Shown one piece after another: positions 31,691 to 43,300 of a DNA stretch of 64,000 bases. The notes under the pieces are model-generated. The model was not told the DNA's origin. It did not search any database and saw nothing but the letters and a program-made list of their open reading frames with translations. The translations under genes were made by a program, and so were the position numbers. Positions within the stretch are counted from its first letter, which is position 1; the number at the start of each line of letters is the position of its first letter. Source of the DNA: Symbiodinium natans (taxonomy: Eukaryota > Sar > Dinophyceae > Suessiales > Symbiodiniaceae); assembly GCA_905221605.1 (NCBI GenBank), contig CAJNDS010002203.1:117501-181500 (forward strand), in the 5' to 3' direction.

Positions 31691-32097
31691 CCCTAAGGCT
31701 CAAAATAGCCCAAAGTAGGTATTATTTGCAGACTTTAGACCCCAGATGTGGGTATTATTTGTATACTTGGAGCCTTAGGGTATGTCTCTTGAAACAACGG
31801 AACACCTCCCACAGGCATCCTGCCCGGCCATGTAGCCAAATTTGAACTGATCGGCCTGGACAGTTGGGCCACAGATCCAGTGTCGACATGGTGGTGTCAG
31901 GAGTTACCAGCGTTGTCGGTTTGCTAAAGGGGCTGCCCATTGAAAACTTTGAAGCTCTATAGTCTCAGAAGTCTCAGAAGAAGCTAGCTAAGTTGCTCCA
32001 TACGACTACCCGAAGGCTCCAAGTATACAAATAATACCTACATTGGGGTCTAACGTCTGTAAAGAATACCTACTTTGGGCTATTTGGAGCCTTAGGG
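31691..32097. mobile_element. long-TIR foldback element, ~407 bp, 84 bp arms
   Basis: 31691-31774 (CCCTAAGGCTCAAAATAGCC...) and 32015-32097 are inverted repeats with few mismatches. The middle (~240 bp) has no transposase frame. The right end, GCCTTAG, coincides with the AG acceptor I predict for exon 32096-32202. A shorter, diverged relative lies at ~37697-37786. Confidence 0.8.
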
Positions 32098-32202
32098 ACT
32101 ACAAACACCCCCTACGTACCACACAACTGCATCTTCCCTTGTAATATGGCTGGCCTCCGGGGAATCGCACTCTGGGACTTGGAATTCTACCAGGCCTGCG
32201 AG
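32096..32202 (+). CDS. candidate exon (107 nt) abutting the long-TIR element
   Basis: Acceptor CCTTAG|GGACT is formed by the end of the inverted repeat; donor GCGAG|GCTAAA (GC type). Frame: TNTPYVPHNCIFPCN then MAGLRGIALWDLEFYQACE. No domain recognised. Confidence 0.5.
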
Positions 32203-32457
32203 GCTAAACATAAACCCAAAACCCTAAACCCTAAACCCTAAACCTCTCAACCCCAAACGCTAAACCCCCAAGCCTAAACCCTAAACCTCTCAACCCCAGC
32301 TCCACCCACAGGGAAAACCTGACATACCTTGTAAACCCTAGTCCTACAGAAACCTCAACGCATCTCAACAGGGTTTAGGGTTTGGGTTTAGGGTCCAGGG
32401 TTTCTCGACCTTTTCGAAGACTTACCCAAGGTCTGAAGTCCCAGCGGCTGATTTCAG

Positions 32458-32511
32458 AATCGGATTCCAGGAAGCACCAGAACCCGAGCCTGTGCGGGAT
32501 TCTGGGTTCAG
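32458..32511 (+). CDS. candidate exon (54 nt)
   Basis: Acceptor GATTTCAG|A, donor TTCAG|GCATAC (GC type, AGGC). Frame: IGFQEAPEPEPVRDSGF. Confidence 0.4.
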
Positions 32512-32819
32512 GCATACGTGGTCACTTCTCTAAATGGTGCTCCCTTGTGGGGGTGCCCTAAGTAATCCGGGGGCCCCCCTTTGCAATAACCCTAAGCCCT
32601 AAACCCTAAACCCTAAACCCTGATCCCAAAAGGGACCATCCTAAAGAGGAGAGACCATATAGGGCAACAGTTCAGCTCTAGGAAGTAGCTCAGCGCAGTC
32701 GGGGCTAATTAGCAAGTGGCGCCCTCTAAACCTTACATTGTGTTAAACCCTAAACCCTAAACCCTAAACCCAAAACGAAGTAGAGCATTTGGGGGTGGAT
32801 CCGAGGGTTGAGGGCTCAG

Positions 32820-32865
32820 TGTCGAGGACCTTGCAGGAAATTTTTTGGGACGGCGGATGTGGCAG
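32820..32865 (+). CDS. candidate exon (46 nt)
   Basis: Acceptor GGGCTCAG|TGT, donor GGCAG|GTTTCC. Frame: CRGPCRKFFGTADVA. The next stretch (32899-32975) is a CCCTAAA array. Confidence 0.4.
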
Positions 32866-33029
32866 GTTTCCAAATCTGCCAGAATCGACTTAAGGGTCCG
32901 GAAACCCTAAACCCTAAACCCTAAACCCTAAAACCCTAAAACCCTAAACCCTAAACCCTAAACCCTAAACCCTAGCCCGAAGCCCTAAACCCTCAACCCT
33001 AAACCGCACAGCTGTAAAGCTCCGTTCAG

Positions 33030-33112
33030 CAAGGGTTTCGGAAGCAAGTGCTGGTTGCGAGTATCTCAAGAAGCTTCTCGGGCCTTGTGTGGCTCAACTC
33101 GGACCCTACACA
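33030..33112 (+). CDS. candidate exon (83 nt)
   Basis: Acceptor CCGTTCAG|CAA, donor ACACA|GTAAAC. Frame: QGFRKQVLVASISRSFSGLV. Preceded by CCCTAAA words. Confidence 0.5.
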
Positions 33113-33361
33113 GTAAACTCCAGAAAGCTGGAACATGGTTTAAGACTGATTAGAGCTGGGATTCCCTTCAGTAATCCTCTTGGGGTATGAGGATAACGAT
33201 GTTCCAACTGTTGGGAGGTTCCTGTAAACCCTAGACCTCTAACCTCTAAACCCCTCTTCAAAGTGCATCAAGCCGCTGGAACTCCGCGCAGTCAAGGCAT
33301 CCTCTGTCACATTGAAGAGTTCGGGTTTAGGGTTTAGGGTTCAGGGTTCAGGGTTTAGGGT

Positions 33362-33664
33362 TTAGGGTTCAGGGTTCTGGGGTTGGCCAAGCATCCTACA
33401 ATTGTGTGGATTTTTGGATCCAGCACCTATCATCAGCGCAATCCTCTCCAAACCGAAGACACAACTCCTAGAATCAAACTCTTGTGCGATGAGATAGGCT
33501 CGGATTCTTGCCTGTCTGGCTTCAACTCTTGAAGTGGGGGGGGGCATGATGCGTGGAGTTGTTACTACGCTGCCGTGTTCAACGTGCCTTGCAGCAAACA
33601 AACATTCCCGGAGAGATCGATGCAATGGCCCTAATCTCCAAAGTCTGTTTGACATTTGACACAA
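33362..33664 (-). CDS. weak minus-strand frame
   Basis: Open for 100 codons on minus with a soluble-looking part (EARQARIRAYLIAQEFDSRS). It conflicts with the plus-strand run of exon candidates on both sides, so it may be chance or a gene nested in an intron. Confidence 0.2.
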   Translation of the reverse strand: MCQMSNRLWRLGPLHRSLRECLFAARHVEHGSVVTTPRIMPPPTSRVEARQARIRAYLIAQEFDSRSCVFGLERIALMIGAGSKNPHNCRMLGQPQNPEP

Positions 33665-34097
33665 GAAGCCTAAACCTTCAACCTCAACCCTACATTCGGG
33701 TCTAGGTTTTAGGGCTTCGGGAACCTACTTCCTTCAACAGCAAAGCCCTCCATGCATCAAGGCTGCGCCGTGAGAGCTGCTGGCCATGACGGCAACAAAT
33801 TGCCTTGAAACACCAGCCAGCAGACTTATCGACCCAAAGAGAAACCTAGTAATAACAAGGGTGCCCTTTTTGGTGTAAAGGGGCTTAGAAAGGGGACCTA
33901 CACTCAAAAAAACTAAGGGCCTACTCCGGGTCCTAGTAGCTCCTTGGTTCCCTTTATCCCTTCATTGCCTCGATGAGAAATTCCTTTGAGAAATAAAGCC
34001 CTCCAAGCCCTAGGTTTAGGGTTTAGGGTTTAGGGTTTTTTGTTTAGGGTTTAGGGTTTAGGGTTTGGGGTTTAGGGTTTGGGGTTTCGGGTTTAAC

Positions 34098-34161
34098 ATG
34101 GAGGCCCCTGAGCCAAGTGGAGTTTTGGTAGCGGAGCCGAGCCCGCGACCCAACGTCGTAG
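34098..34161 (+). CDS. candidate exon, possible start
   Basis: ATG directly after a TTTAGGG array; donor GTCGTAG|GTTGC. Frame: MEAPEPSGVLVAEPSPRPNV. It could be a first exon or part of an internal one. Confidence 0.4.
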
Positions 34162-34313
34162 GTTGCTAGACTAACCCCTGGGAAAGCCCGAGCTTTAGAA
34201 AATTCAACCAAACCCTAACCCCTAAACCCCCTCTAAGCCCTGAAGCCTAAGGGCCTCAAGGGTTGGGATTCAGGGCTTGCAAGCTTTTGGGGTTTTTTGG
34301 AGGGGAGCCACAG

Positions 34314-34369
34314 CTCAATGCCGAACCCTGGAGATCCTAAAAGAGCCCTCCACCATTGAGAGTGCCCTG
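34314..34369 (+). CDS. candidate exon (56 nt)
   Basis: Acceptor GCCACAG|CTCAA, donor GCCCTG|GCAATC (GC type). Frame: QCRTLEILKEPSTIESAL, helix-like. Confidence 0.45.
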
Positions 34370-34566
34370 GCAATCCTTGACCCTAAACCCTAAATCCTAA
34401 CCCTAAACCCTAAACCCGAAACCCTGAACCTTAAACCCACCCTAATGATCATCATCGACTTCACTGAGCCCAAAAGTCAGAATGGTCATTCGCAACGAAA
34501 CCGAGCCATTGAAACTTAACCCCTAAACCCTAATCCCAAAACCCTGAACCCTCTCGTGCGGCACAG

Positions 34567-34675
34567 GGACGACCCAAGAGCTGCACCTGGAAAGTGCCAG
34601 CGCGGCTCAGGCGCAGCGCGCGGCGCGCACAGGAAGGGCGCCAGCGTCAGCCCATCGCGATGGCTCCGAGACAGG
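34567..34675 (+). CDS. candidate exon (109 nt)
   Basis: Acceptor GCGGCACAG|GG, donor GACAGG|GTTAGG leading straight into TTTAGGG words. Frame: TTQELHLESASAAQAQRAAR then TGRAPASAHRDGSET. GC-rich. Confidence 0.45.
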
Positions 34676-34871
34676 GTTAGGGGTTAGGGTCATAGGGTTA
34701 TGGGGTTATAGGGTTCAGGGCAAAATTAGGGTTTAAGGGTTTAGGGTTTAGGGTTTAGGGTTTAGGGTTTAGGGTAAGGGACAATTCTCCACATGAGGTT
34801 TGGGGGAGGGTGGCCTCCTTTTACAGCACCAGACCTTGCCATGCAGCGTTTTAGGGTGTTGCAGGTTTTCC

Positions 34872-34960
34872 TTAAACCCTAAACCCTAAACCCTAAACCC
34901 TAAACCCTAAACCCTAAACCCTAAACCCTATACCCTATACCCTATACCCTATACCCTAAA
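34872..34960. repeat. CCCTAAA then CCCTATA array
   Basis: About nine CCCTAAA units followed by four CCCTATA units, at the apparent convergence point of plus and minus exons. Confidence 0.93.
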
Positions 34961-34974
34961 CCGTTCTGTCTGGT

Positions 34975-35045
34975 CAGCTCTTCTGTGAAGCTCCAGTGGC
35001 ACCTGCTCGTTGCTGGCCTCAAGGTGGCATTTGGCGTCAGCGTAG
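34975..35045 (-). CDS. candidate exon on minus
   Basis: Acceptor CTTCTAG|CTACG. Frame: YADAKCHLEASNEQVPLELH then RRADQTE, more protein-like than the plus frame. Pairs with the minus exon 35153-35307. Confidence 0.4.
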
Positions 35046-35152
35046 CTAGAAGTAGGGCTTAGGGTTTCGGGGCTATTTTTAGGACTGTCGAGGCTGTCGT
35101 CCTGAACACAGAAGTGGATTCTTGGTGCTTGAGGGTTTGGGGTTCTGCGAGC

Positions 35153-35307
35153 CTGTGATAGCAACGCGCCTGCGATTTCCAAAGGGTTCCACCTGGGTTC
35201 TGGACAGTGTTCCTCTGCTAGTCCGACGGCCGCATGCACTCCGCAAGGCGTCCCCGCGCATGGACGGCAGAGCAATGGCCAGCTTCAACGCAACCAAAGC
35301 AAGCTGC
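35153..35307 (-). CDS. candidate exon (155 nt) on minus
   Basis: Acceptor GACTTAG|GCAG, donor CACAG|GCTCGC (GC type). Frame: QLALVALKLAIALPSMRGDA then LRSACGRRTSRGTLS. No domain recognised. Confidence 0.5.
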
Positions 35308-36287
35308 CTAAGTCAGGCTGCAGGCTTTGCAAATGCCAATGCCTCTTACTTCAGTAACTTTCCCTGGCTTTATAAGAATGACCCCAATATATAACTTAAG
35401 GCTTTATTCCTCATTCTGGGGCATATGGGAGTCTCTGGGGTGGCCTGAATGTGCGAGGCTTCCTTTTTGCTTCGCACTCAGCGGTCTCACTGCGCCCGTT
35501 CCGACACCTGCGCACGTGTGCGGGGGCAACGCAAGATTCGAAATTCTGAACGCACTATGAGCGTACTAGGATTTGAATTTTGGCAAGGGGATCGTAGGGG
35601 AGTACTTTGATGACGGGCAAAGCCTGGATAAGCAAGTCGCACACCTTGCCAAGATTCATTGAGGAAAACAGACCCGAAACGCCTGGCAATCAATTCAATT
35701 TCCCTCAACCCTAAACTCCAAAGCCTTTACGGGGCCCCTTAATATGAGTTGCAACCCTAAACCCTAAACCCCAAACCCCAAACCCTAAACCCTAAAACCT
35801 AAACCCTAAACCCTAAACAAATAAAGGGGAGGCCCTGACCGGCCTAGCGGGAAAGGATGAAGAAGCCGATCACAGTTAAGGCCAAGGCCTGTCGTCTGCA
35901 TGGCTGGGTTTAGGGTTTAGGGTTTAGGGTTTGGGGTTTAGGGTTTCGGGTTTCGGGTTTAGGGTTTAGGGCTTAGGACTTATGGTTGAGGTTTGTTGGG
36001 TCTGGTTGAAGTGTTTATACATGTCGAGGGTGTCACAGACTTATGGGAAGAGTTGTGGCTCGAAAAATGGCAAGCACCCGCCAAACCCTAAATTTCAATA
36101 GGTTCGAAAAGGTTGAGTTTGGGGTCTTTTACTTGCTGAGTTTGGGGTCTAGGGTAGACTTCTGCTGAGGCTTGGCTGGGATGCAACACTCAACTTTGCG
36201 TCGGAGGCTAGGATTCAACTTTCTTTCGCAGCTTTGTGCCGCCAGGGTTAAGGAGGATTCAGCCTCGACTCTACCTGAACCATCCTA
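35308..36287. other. unassigned with possible exon at ~35483-35570
   Basis: A plus island after TTCGCACTCAG (frame RSHCARSDTCARVRGQRKI) competes with open minus frames. TTTAGGG and CCCTAAA arrays lie at 35756-35817 and 35908-35970. Nothing recognisable. Confidence 0.35.
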
Positions 36288-36535
36288 AGCCCTAAACCCA
36301 AAAACCCTAAAACTCAAAAACCCTAAAACCCTAAAACCCTAAAACCCTAAAACCCTAAAATCCTAAAACCCTGAAACCCTGAAACCCTAAAACCCTAAAA
36401 CCCTAAAACCCTAAAACCCTAAAACCCTAAAACCCTAAACCCTAAAACCCTAAAACCCTAAAACCCTAAAACCCTAAAACCCTAAAACCCTAAAACCCTG
36501 AAACTCTGAAACCCTGAAACCCAAACCCTAAACCC
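36288..36535. repeat. 8-bp telomere-variant array (CCCTAAAA)n, ~30 units
   Basis: A homogeneous octamer with a few CCCTGAAA units, flanked by ordinary CCCTAAA. The best example of a locally homogenised variant. Confidence 0.95.
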
Positions 36536-36644
36536 TAAACCCGAAACCGCTTTCGTGTGGTTCTGAATGGGGTTTCAAACCTCCTCAGGCGTCGACTCCC
36601 ACTCTTGCGCGCTGCGGGAGAAGCTGAGGGGATGCCACTTGCAA

Positions 36645-36712
36645 CAACCCTAAACCCTAAACCCTAAACCCTAAACCCTAAACCCTAAACCCTAAACCCT
36701 AAACCCTATAAG
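36645..36712. repeat. CCCTAAA array, ~9 units
   Basis: Perfect units. A short island at 36584-36640 before it (after CTCCTCAG; frame RRLPLLRAAGEAEGM) may be a plus exon. Confidence 0.93.
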
Positions 36713-39700
36713 CCCTAAACCAGGTATATTTATGTACTGGCAATGAAGCTCAGAAAACTTTTCTTGAAGAGAACTTACCAGGGTTTAGGGTTTAGGATTT
36801 AGGGCGCATGATGTAGGATTCAGGATTCAGGTTTGAGGTTTAGGTTTGAGGGTTGGGGGTTTAAGGTTTAGGGTAGCCAACTCGCAGGCGCATGGGTAGT
36901 CAGAACTGGGGTTGACGGCAAGGGTAACTGTTCTTCTGAATGGCAGTCGCCACATTTGGGCAATAACTACACATGAACCTCCGAATACTTCTCCTTAAAG
37001 GGTTTTGGGTTTAGGGATGGGAAATATATCCCTTATAGTTCCTGTGCACATGTGCCTCCTTGCAACAGCTATGAAGGCTGCTGAGGGCGCGCTTCCGGGT
37101 GAAGTGTCATGGGCCTCTCCCTCAACCCTGCTCAACCCTACACACAAAACTCCACTGCAGAACCCGAAACCCCAAACCCTAAACCCTACCCTAAGTCGTT
37201 AAGCCCTATGACCTCCAAACCTCTCAACCCTGAACCCCGGCGCTCAACCGCAAAGCCTCTAAACATTCAGTCCGAAACCCTAAGCCACTTTGCTTCATAG
37301 AGTGGCGCCCTATGCGACTGAGACCGAGGCTGCAGGAACGATGTAAACCTCAGAGGCTGAGTCGTTTGCTTCGGGTGTAGGGTTTAGGGTTTAGGGCTTC
37401 GGGAAGCTTTTTGAACTCTCGCACGCTGTGGGGACTACTTCAAAGGTCCACAAGAGGGAGTGTTAGGGTTCAGGGTTCAAGGTTTCGCAGTTTTGGGTTG
37501 AAAGCACTCTAACCAGTACACTAAACCTCGAGCCCAAAAGCTGAACCCTAGTGCGGCTTGATTTTCAGGGCTTCATGCTTAGGAAACTCTAAACCCAGAC
37601 CCTAAACCCTAAACCCTAAAACCCTAAACCCTAAACCCAACTCTGGGATGGTAGCGGCACCCCATCCCTACTCAGCTGGGCTCTTTCTGGGTAGGCTCTA
37701 ACTAGCCTTAGGCTCAAAATAGCCCCGAAACCTTATGTGGGAAGGCCTTTGGGCCAAAAGACCCTAACATAAGAGTCGTTGGGGCCTTAGGGTTAGGGTT
37801 AAGGGTTTAGGAGATAGGAGATCCTGGCCCCTCTTAGGACGCACGCTCCAGCCCACGCTCCCAGGGTTTAGGGTTTAGGGTTTTGGGTCAGGCTCGCACC
37901 TAGGGTTGCGTGCATCATTTTGCAGACCACAGATAACAGGCGGCAGAGAACAGCGCCTTTTCTTGTCATGTGCCTGCACAGTATTTTAAACACCTGTGTC
38001 GGCCGAAGATGTGTAAGGTTGCCCGGCTCAATATCGGGCCTTTGTCAGGCTTTGGCATGGAAAATCAACCGCTCATCAACTAGGTTAGCCCTTTAAGCCC
38101 CCTTGCGAAAAATTATCGAATAAGATCCTCCACTCCGAGCCCAGAAAGGGAAAATATTCAAAAAGACGCTTCTCAAACCCAACAAGAGTAAAACTGTAAG
38201 GGCCTGCCTAGTTATGCGACTCTGCAATCAGCCAAGGCCTTGACAGTCCTTTTCGGACAGCCAACCTACCTAAAACATCCAGAAGCCCACTACCCTCCAT
38301 GCACACTTCATGAGCCTCCTTAACTAGGGCGGACCCTTCAACGGGACTCCTTAACTAAGCCTATGTATGTATACACACGTCGATTTGGAAGCCTTCATTC
38401 CGATCTGCTTCTTCCATAAAGCGCTTAACGGAGGGGTCGTGGGCCACCTGGGTAAAAAGATCCTGTGCCGGCATCAACTTACGAGGTCAAAACCTCTGCA
38501 GATTGGTACACCAGAAGGCGTCAAGATGTCAACGTCCTCCGAGGCTGTTTTAGAGTTCAGACCAGAGTGTCGGGTCTAGGCGATTTAGGGTCTAGGGTTT
38601 AGGGCGTCGAGGGTTTAGGGTTTCGGGCGGGCTTCCTATAGACCCTCAACAGCCGCTGAGAAGGTTGCTGCCCGCCTTTGCACTGACGAAAATGTTGCTC
38701 AGAAGCTTGCAGCCCGTGGATGGTGTGCTTCAACACGGTTCGTCTTAGCTTATGCGGCTCTTTGTGGGCTAGGTACCCTTAGGTAATCTCTTTAACGAGT
38801 ATAATAAAGGGGACTGTAAGGTTTCAGGTTTCTAAGTTGAAACCCTAAACCCTAAACCCTGCGAGGTTCCAAATTAGAGATTCGACAAGCCAGCCATGTC
38901 CTACTGTACATCGTGGTGGGGGAGGGGGTCCTCTGCAGGCTCATCACGCGGCGCAGCTCTTCCTGACATCTCTAGAGACGCCCCTCAACCTATCAAAGTG
39001 TTCATAGGGTTTAGGGTTTAGGGTTTAGCGCATTACAGCATGCGCCCTCAACAGTGAGGATCTAGAGTACGTCAGGGAGCTTCGCAGCAGCCTAAGCTGC
39101 ATCTCAGGTGCATCTCCCCCTCGTTTGCCTTTAAGCCCTCTTACCGCAAGGCCCGACCCGCATCCCATCTCCCGACTATTGAATGGGGCAATGTGTCCGA
39201 AAGTTGAGCGTTGCCCCTCACAAAAAAACACAGCACGTGGGGTTTGCCAAAATGAGGGTGGCCAAAGAAGCGACTATCGTAATTTTGGTGCACCGATTTG
39301 GAAAAGATCAATTTGTCTAACTGACCCGCATGTATGCACTGCAGGGCACAAAACACCGACGATAGCGTCTGTCCGTGCTTTCCGAGGAAAGCAAAAAAGG
39401 CGATGCCTGAGTCTATAAGTGTACAGGCAACAATTTGACTCCCTTAACGCGGGCCAGCCATTTGAGGGTTTAGGGCTGAGGATGTTTTAGCGGTCAGATT
39501 GTGTCGAAGTGCGGTGGGGTGAAAGAAAGCCCCGTGCTGTGAGAACACACATTACTCCAGCGTTGGCGCTCTTCGACAGAGACTTCATAGATGTGGGCAT
39601 GCGGTGAGCAGCACGAATCGAGCTCTCCAAGGACCAAGAACTCAACAGGACTGCTGGCGTTAACGCAGCCCGATGGGTGTATCAATCCATGCAGAGCGAG

Positions 39701-40390
39701 TCGTGCCCTGGCAAACATTGCTTCACGACTGAGCGACCACCTTCACACATGGTCTTCACCCGTGCAGCCCTCCGCAAAAGCCCAAGGCAAAAAACTTTGG
39801 GAGACCCCAAACCCGAAAACCCCAAAACTCCGGATAACGCCCTACAAGCCAGACAAGCCCCAAAGCCCTAACCCATAAGTCCCTTTCTACATCCTTAAAC
39901 CATACACTCTACACCCGATACACCCTAAACCCCAAACCCTAAACCCTAAACTCTGAGTCCCTGAACCCAGAAGCCCAAACCCTAAACCCTAAACCCTAAA
40001 CCCTAAACCCTAAACCCTAAACCCTAAACCCTAAACCCTAAACCCTAAACCCCTGAGTCCCTGAACCCAGAAGCCCAAACCCCGGTGCCCTCCTTCTGCT
40101 GCTGCTGGGGGGGGATGAAGCCTCCAGTCACGGGGCTTGCGGTGCGATGCTTTGGGAGGAGTTTAGGGTTTAGGGTTAAGGGTTTAGGGTTTGGGGGGAT
40201 TTTCGGGGGCTGGGGTCACGCCCCAGAGCCCAAAACTCTAATTTCCAAACTTTCAGGTTTGGGGCTTCGCCGCTTGCGACGAGGCGAGAAAAAACTTGGG
40301 TGCAAGGTTTTGAAGGGTGTACTCATACCCTAAACCCGAAACCCTAAATCCTAAACCCTAATCCCTAAACCCTAAACCCTGACTTGGGTG
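36713..40390. other. unassigned 3.7 kb with telomeric arrays; several weak frames
   Basis: Arrays lie at 39972-40050 and shorter ones near 37600, 38580 and 40330. 37900-39420 is the longest unique stretch here. Weak frames are 38367-38579 plus (EAFIPICFFHKALNGGVVGH), 39125-39418 plus and 39494-39718 minus (SSPVEFLVLGELDSCCSPH). None has a domain or clear splice pair. A diverged relative of the long-TIR element is at ~37697-37786. Confidence 0.4.
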
Positions 40391-43300
40391 TTAGGCTCCA
40401 GCCCCTGAGGTTCCCAAAGAAGCCAAGGCTCGGCCCACGCCATCATGCTGCTGCAAGGCTCGCGCCACAAACTCGCCGTCCTCAGGGGGCTTTGGGCCAG
40501 TTTAGGGTTTAGGGTTTAGGGTTAGGGTTTAGGGGGGGGTTGAAAGGGTTTAGAGGGTTTAGAGGGTTTGTAGTGTTGAGGGTTTAAAGTACACCTCGAT
40601 GTTGCAAGATGTCACCGCACCCAAGCCCTAAACCTTCACACTTAAACCCCTATCCCCCCTCCTCATGTCCTAAACCCCCTAAACACCCTAAACCCCCTAA
40701 ACCCCCTGAACCCCCGAAACCCTAAACTGTGACCCCGCTCCTGCTGAAGGTCCTCTTTGGCGAAGAGGAAGGCGGCGGGATTCTGGTCAGGCGATGTGCA
40801 GGGGTTTGGTTGGGATGTTCCCCCTTATACTAGCAGTCCTTAATAGGGATTCTAATACTTCCCCGTTATAATCCCTATGAAGGGCTGTTAGTAGAAGGGG
40901 GAACATCCCAGGGTTTAGGGCCAAAGGGTTCTGATTGCGCGAAGAGCTCGCAGTTCGGACCACTTCGGCTGCCAAGGGTCACATAAATCTTTCGAGGTCC
41001 TGAAAACCCTCTCTCTTGGCGAGCGGAAGGCCACAAACCCCTAGTAAACATAAACCCCAAACCTCTGAAGCCCTAAGGCCCCAACCCCCGGAACGCTGGA
41101 AACCCTCCCCAGCAGCTCGACCCCAAACGCGGGATTGGGGGCCACCTGACCTGGAATTGAGATCCCGAGCAGGTTCAGGGTTTTTTGGGCTAACCTATCT
41201 GCTCTTATAAAGTATATACTTGGGTAGGACAAAGTCCTCTTCTTAGGGGCGGATAGGGGTTGCTCTTGGCAGGTTCCGGGGTTTATAGGGTGAAGCCTCA
41301 GTGATCGCGGCCAGCATGAAGTCGCCGTCACTCTTCCTCAGCACCCGGAAATACCCTAAACCCTAAACCCTAGACCCTAAACCCTAAACCCTAAACCCTA
41401 ATCCCGAAAAACGCCCTAAGAAGCTTCGAGCCGGCCTTTGCGGCTTCAGGCTTGAAGGTTTTTCAGGGTTCTACTCAGCTCCCACAAGCCTGAGCCCTAA
41501 ACACAGACACAATATATGTATATGGTTTTACATATATATATATATATGTCTATATGCATATAACACACATATACATATACACATATACATTACATATGCA
41601 TACATGTATGTGTGTATATATATATATATATATCTCTCTCTCTCTCTCTCTTATTTGTTTCTGGTTTTTCCTGTCCTTATCTTTCTATCTTTCTTTCCTT
41701 CTCTCGCTCTCTCTATCTGTCTCTCTCGCGTGTGCATTTGTCTCACACCAAATCGCAGCCTAAACCCCTAAAGCCCGGCTGAAGCGCCATGCAGAGCCTG
41801 TCACCCTGAACCCTAAACCCTAAACCCTAAACCCTAAACCCTAAACTCTAAACTCTAAACCCTAAACCCTCAACCCTAAACCCTTACCCCTAAACCCTAA
41901 ACCCTAAAGCCCTAAACCCTAACCCTTGTCACAGCCAAGCCGCAGCTCATCGGCAGCCATCTGGAGGGCCAGGACATCCCGCTCCACGGCTGCGAGAACC
42001 ACCTCGCGCGCATGCGGGAGACTTTCGGGGGGGTGGGGGGGGGGGTTGGGGGGGGTGGGGGGGGTTCGGGGGGGGGGGGGGTGGGGGGGGTTCGGGGGGG
42101 TTGGGGGGGGTGGGGGGGGTTCGGGGGGGTTGGGGGGGGGGTGGGTGGGGGGGTTGGGTTTGAGAGTTTCAGGGTTTTGGGGAGCATTCTTGGGGTCGAA
42201 GGCTTCCGCGTTCGAAAAAGATCGTTTAGCAACAGCAGGCTAGGATGATCCCCAGACTGGCGTGGACCCCTAAACCCTAAACCCTAAACCCTAAACCCTA
42301 AACCCTAATCCCTAAACCCTAAACCCTAAACCCTAAACCCTAAACCATCCTCTACCCTGAACCCTCTCATACCAAGCGTTGGCAAGTTTGAGGCCAAAAG
42401 TTCGTAGGCAGTGGCAAGCTTCATGGAGCCCCAGAAAAGCCTTCATAAGCCGTTCCTGATGAAAGTTGCCATTGCCCACAAACTTTCGGGTTTCGGGCTT
42501 AGGGTGCAAGGTCCCAGGGTTCAAGGCCTAGGTTTGTTATAAGGTTCTTAAGTTCTTAAGGGAGGGGGTCATGGGGGCCAGGACCTCGGCAACCTTGTAG
42601 TGGGGAGTACTAGGGCCCCCCTCCCTTAAGAACCCTTATTCTAGGCTTAGGGTTCAAGCCTTATAGGGTTTTGGGGTTCCTGGTATTAGGGTTTAGGGTG
42701 AGGGCTTAGGGTTCGTGAGTTTTCTGATGCTCTGGGATCCAAAGAGCATCAAAATGGGTGGGTAGATCTTCGATGCCAGAGTCAAGCGAGCTTGACTGGT
42801 GAACATTCGAACTCGAGAGGCTGAACCCGAAACCCTAAAACGCACTTTAAGAGACCCTATGCAACTCAGAAGCCCGAAAACATCCCTTAAAAAAGCTTAA
42901 ACTACTCTTTAAACACAACTAAGAAAAACCACCAAAAACCCTAAACCCTAAACCCTAAACCCTAAACCCTAAACCCTAAACCCTAAACCCTAAACCCTAA
43001 ACCCTAAACCCTAACACCCAAACCCTGGCAAAGCCCACAGCCGAGTCCTTCACTGCAGGGTTCCTGGAGCCCGGCCTCCGGGTCGGCCCTGAGCCTCGCA
43101 TCTGCCAGGGAGAGATGCCTGGGATTCGGGTTGAGGTTTAGGGTTTAGGGTTTAGGGTTTAGGGTTTAGGGTTTAGGGTTTAGGGTTTAGGGTTTAGGGT
43201 TTAGGGTTTAGGGTGGAGGGGCGGCTAGGGGTTTTGGGGTGTAGGGATTTAGGGTTCAGGGTTTAGGGGTGTATAGGGGTTTCGCGGTGTTTGAGGGTGT

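Noticed and set aside
41912-42248. Pro-rich and Gly-rich frames
   Set aside because: Mostly a G-run tract; only the DUF4116 segment (41925-42002, minus, in another frame) is taken as coding.
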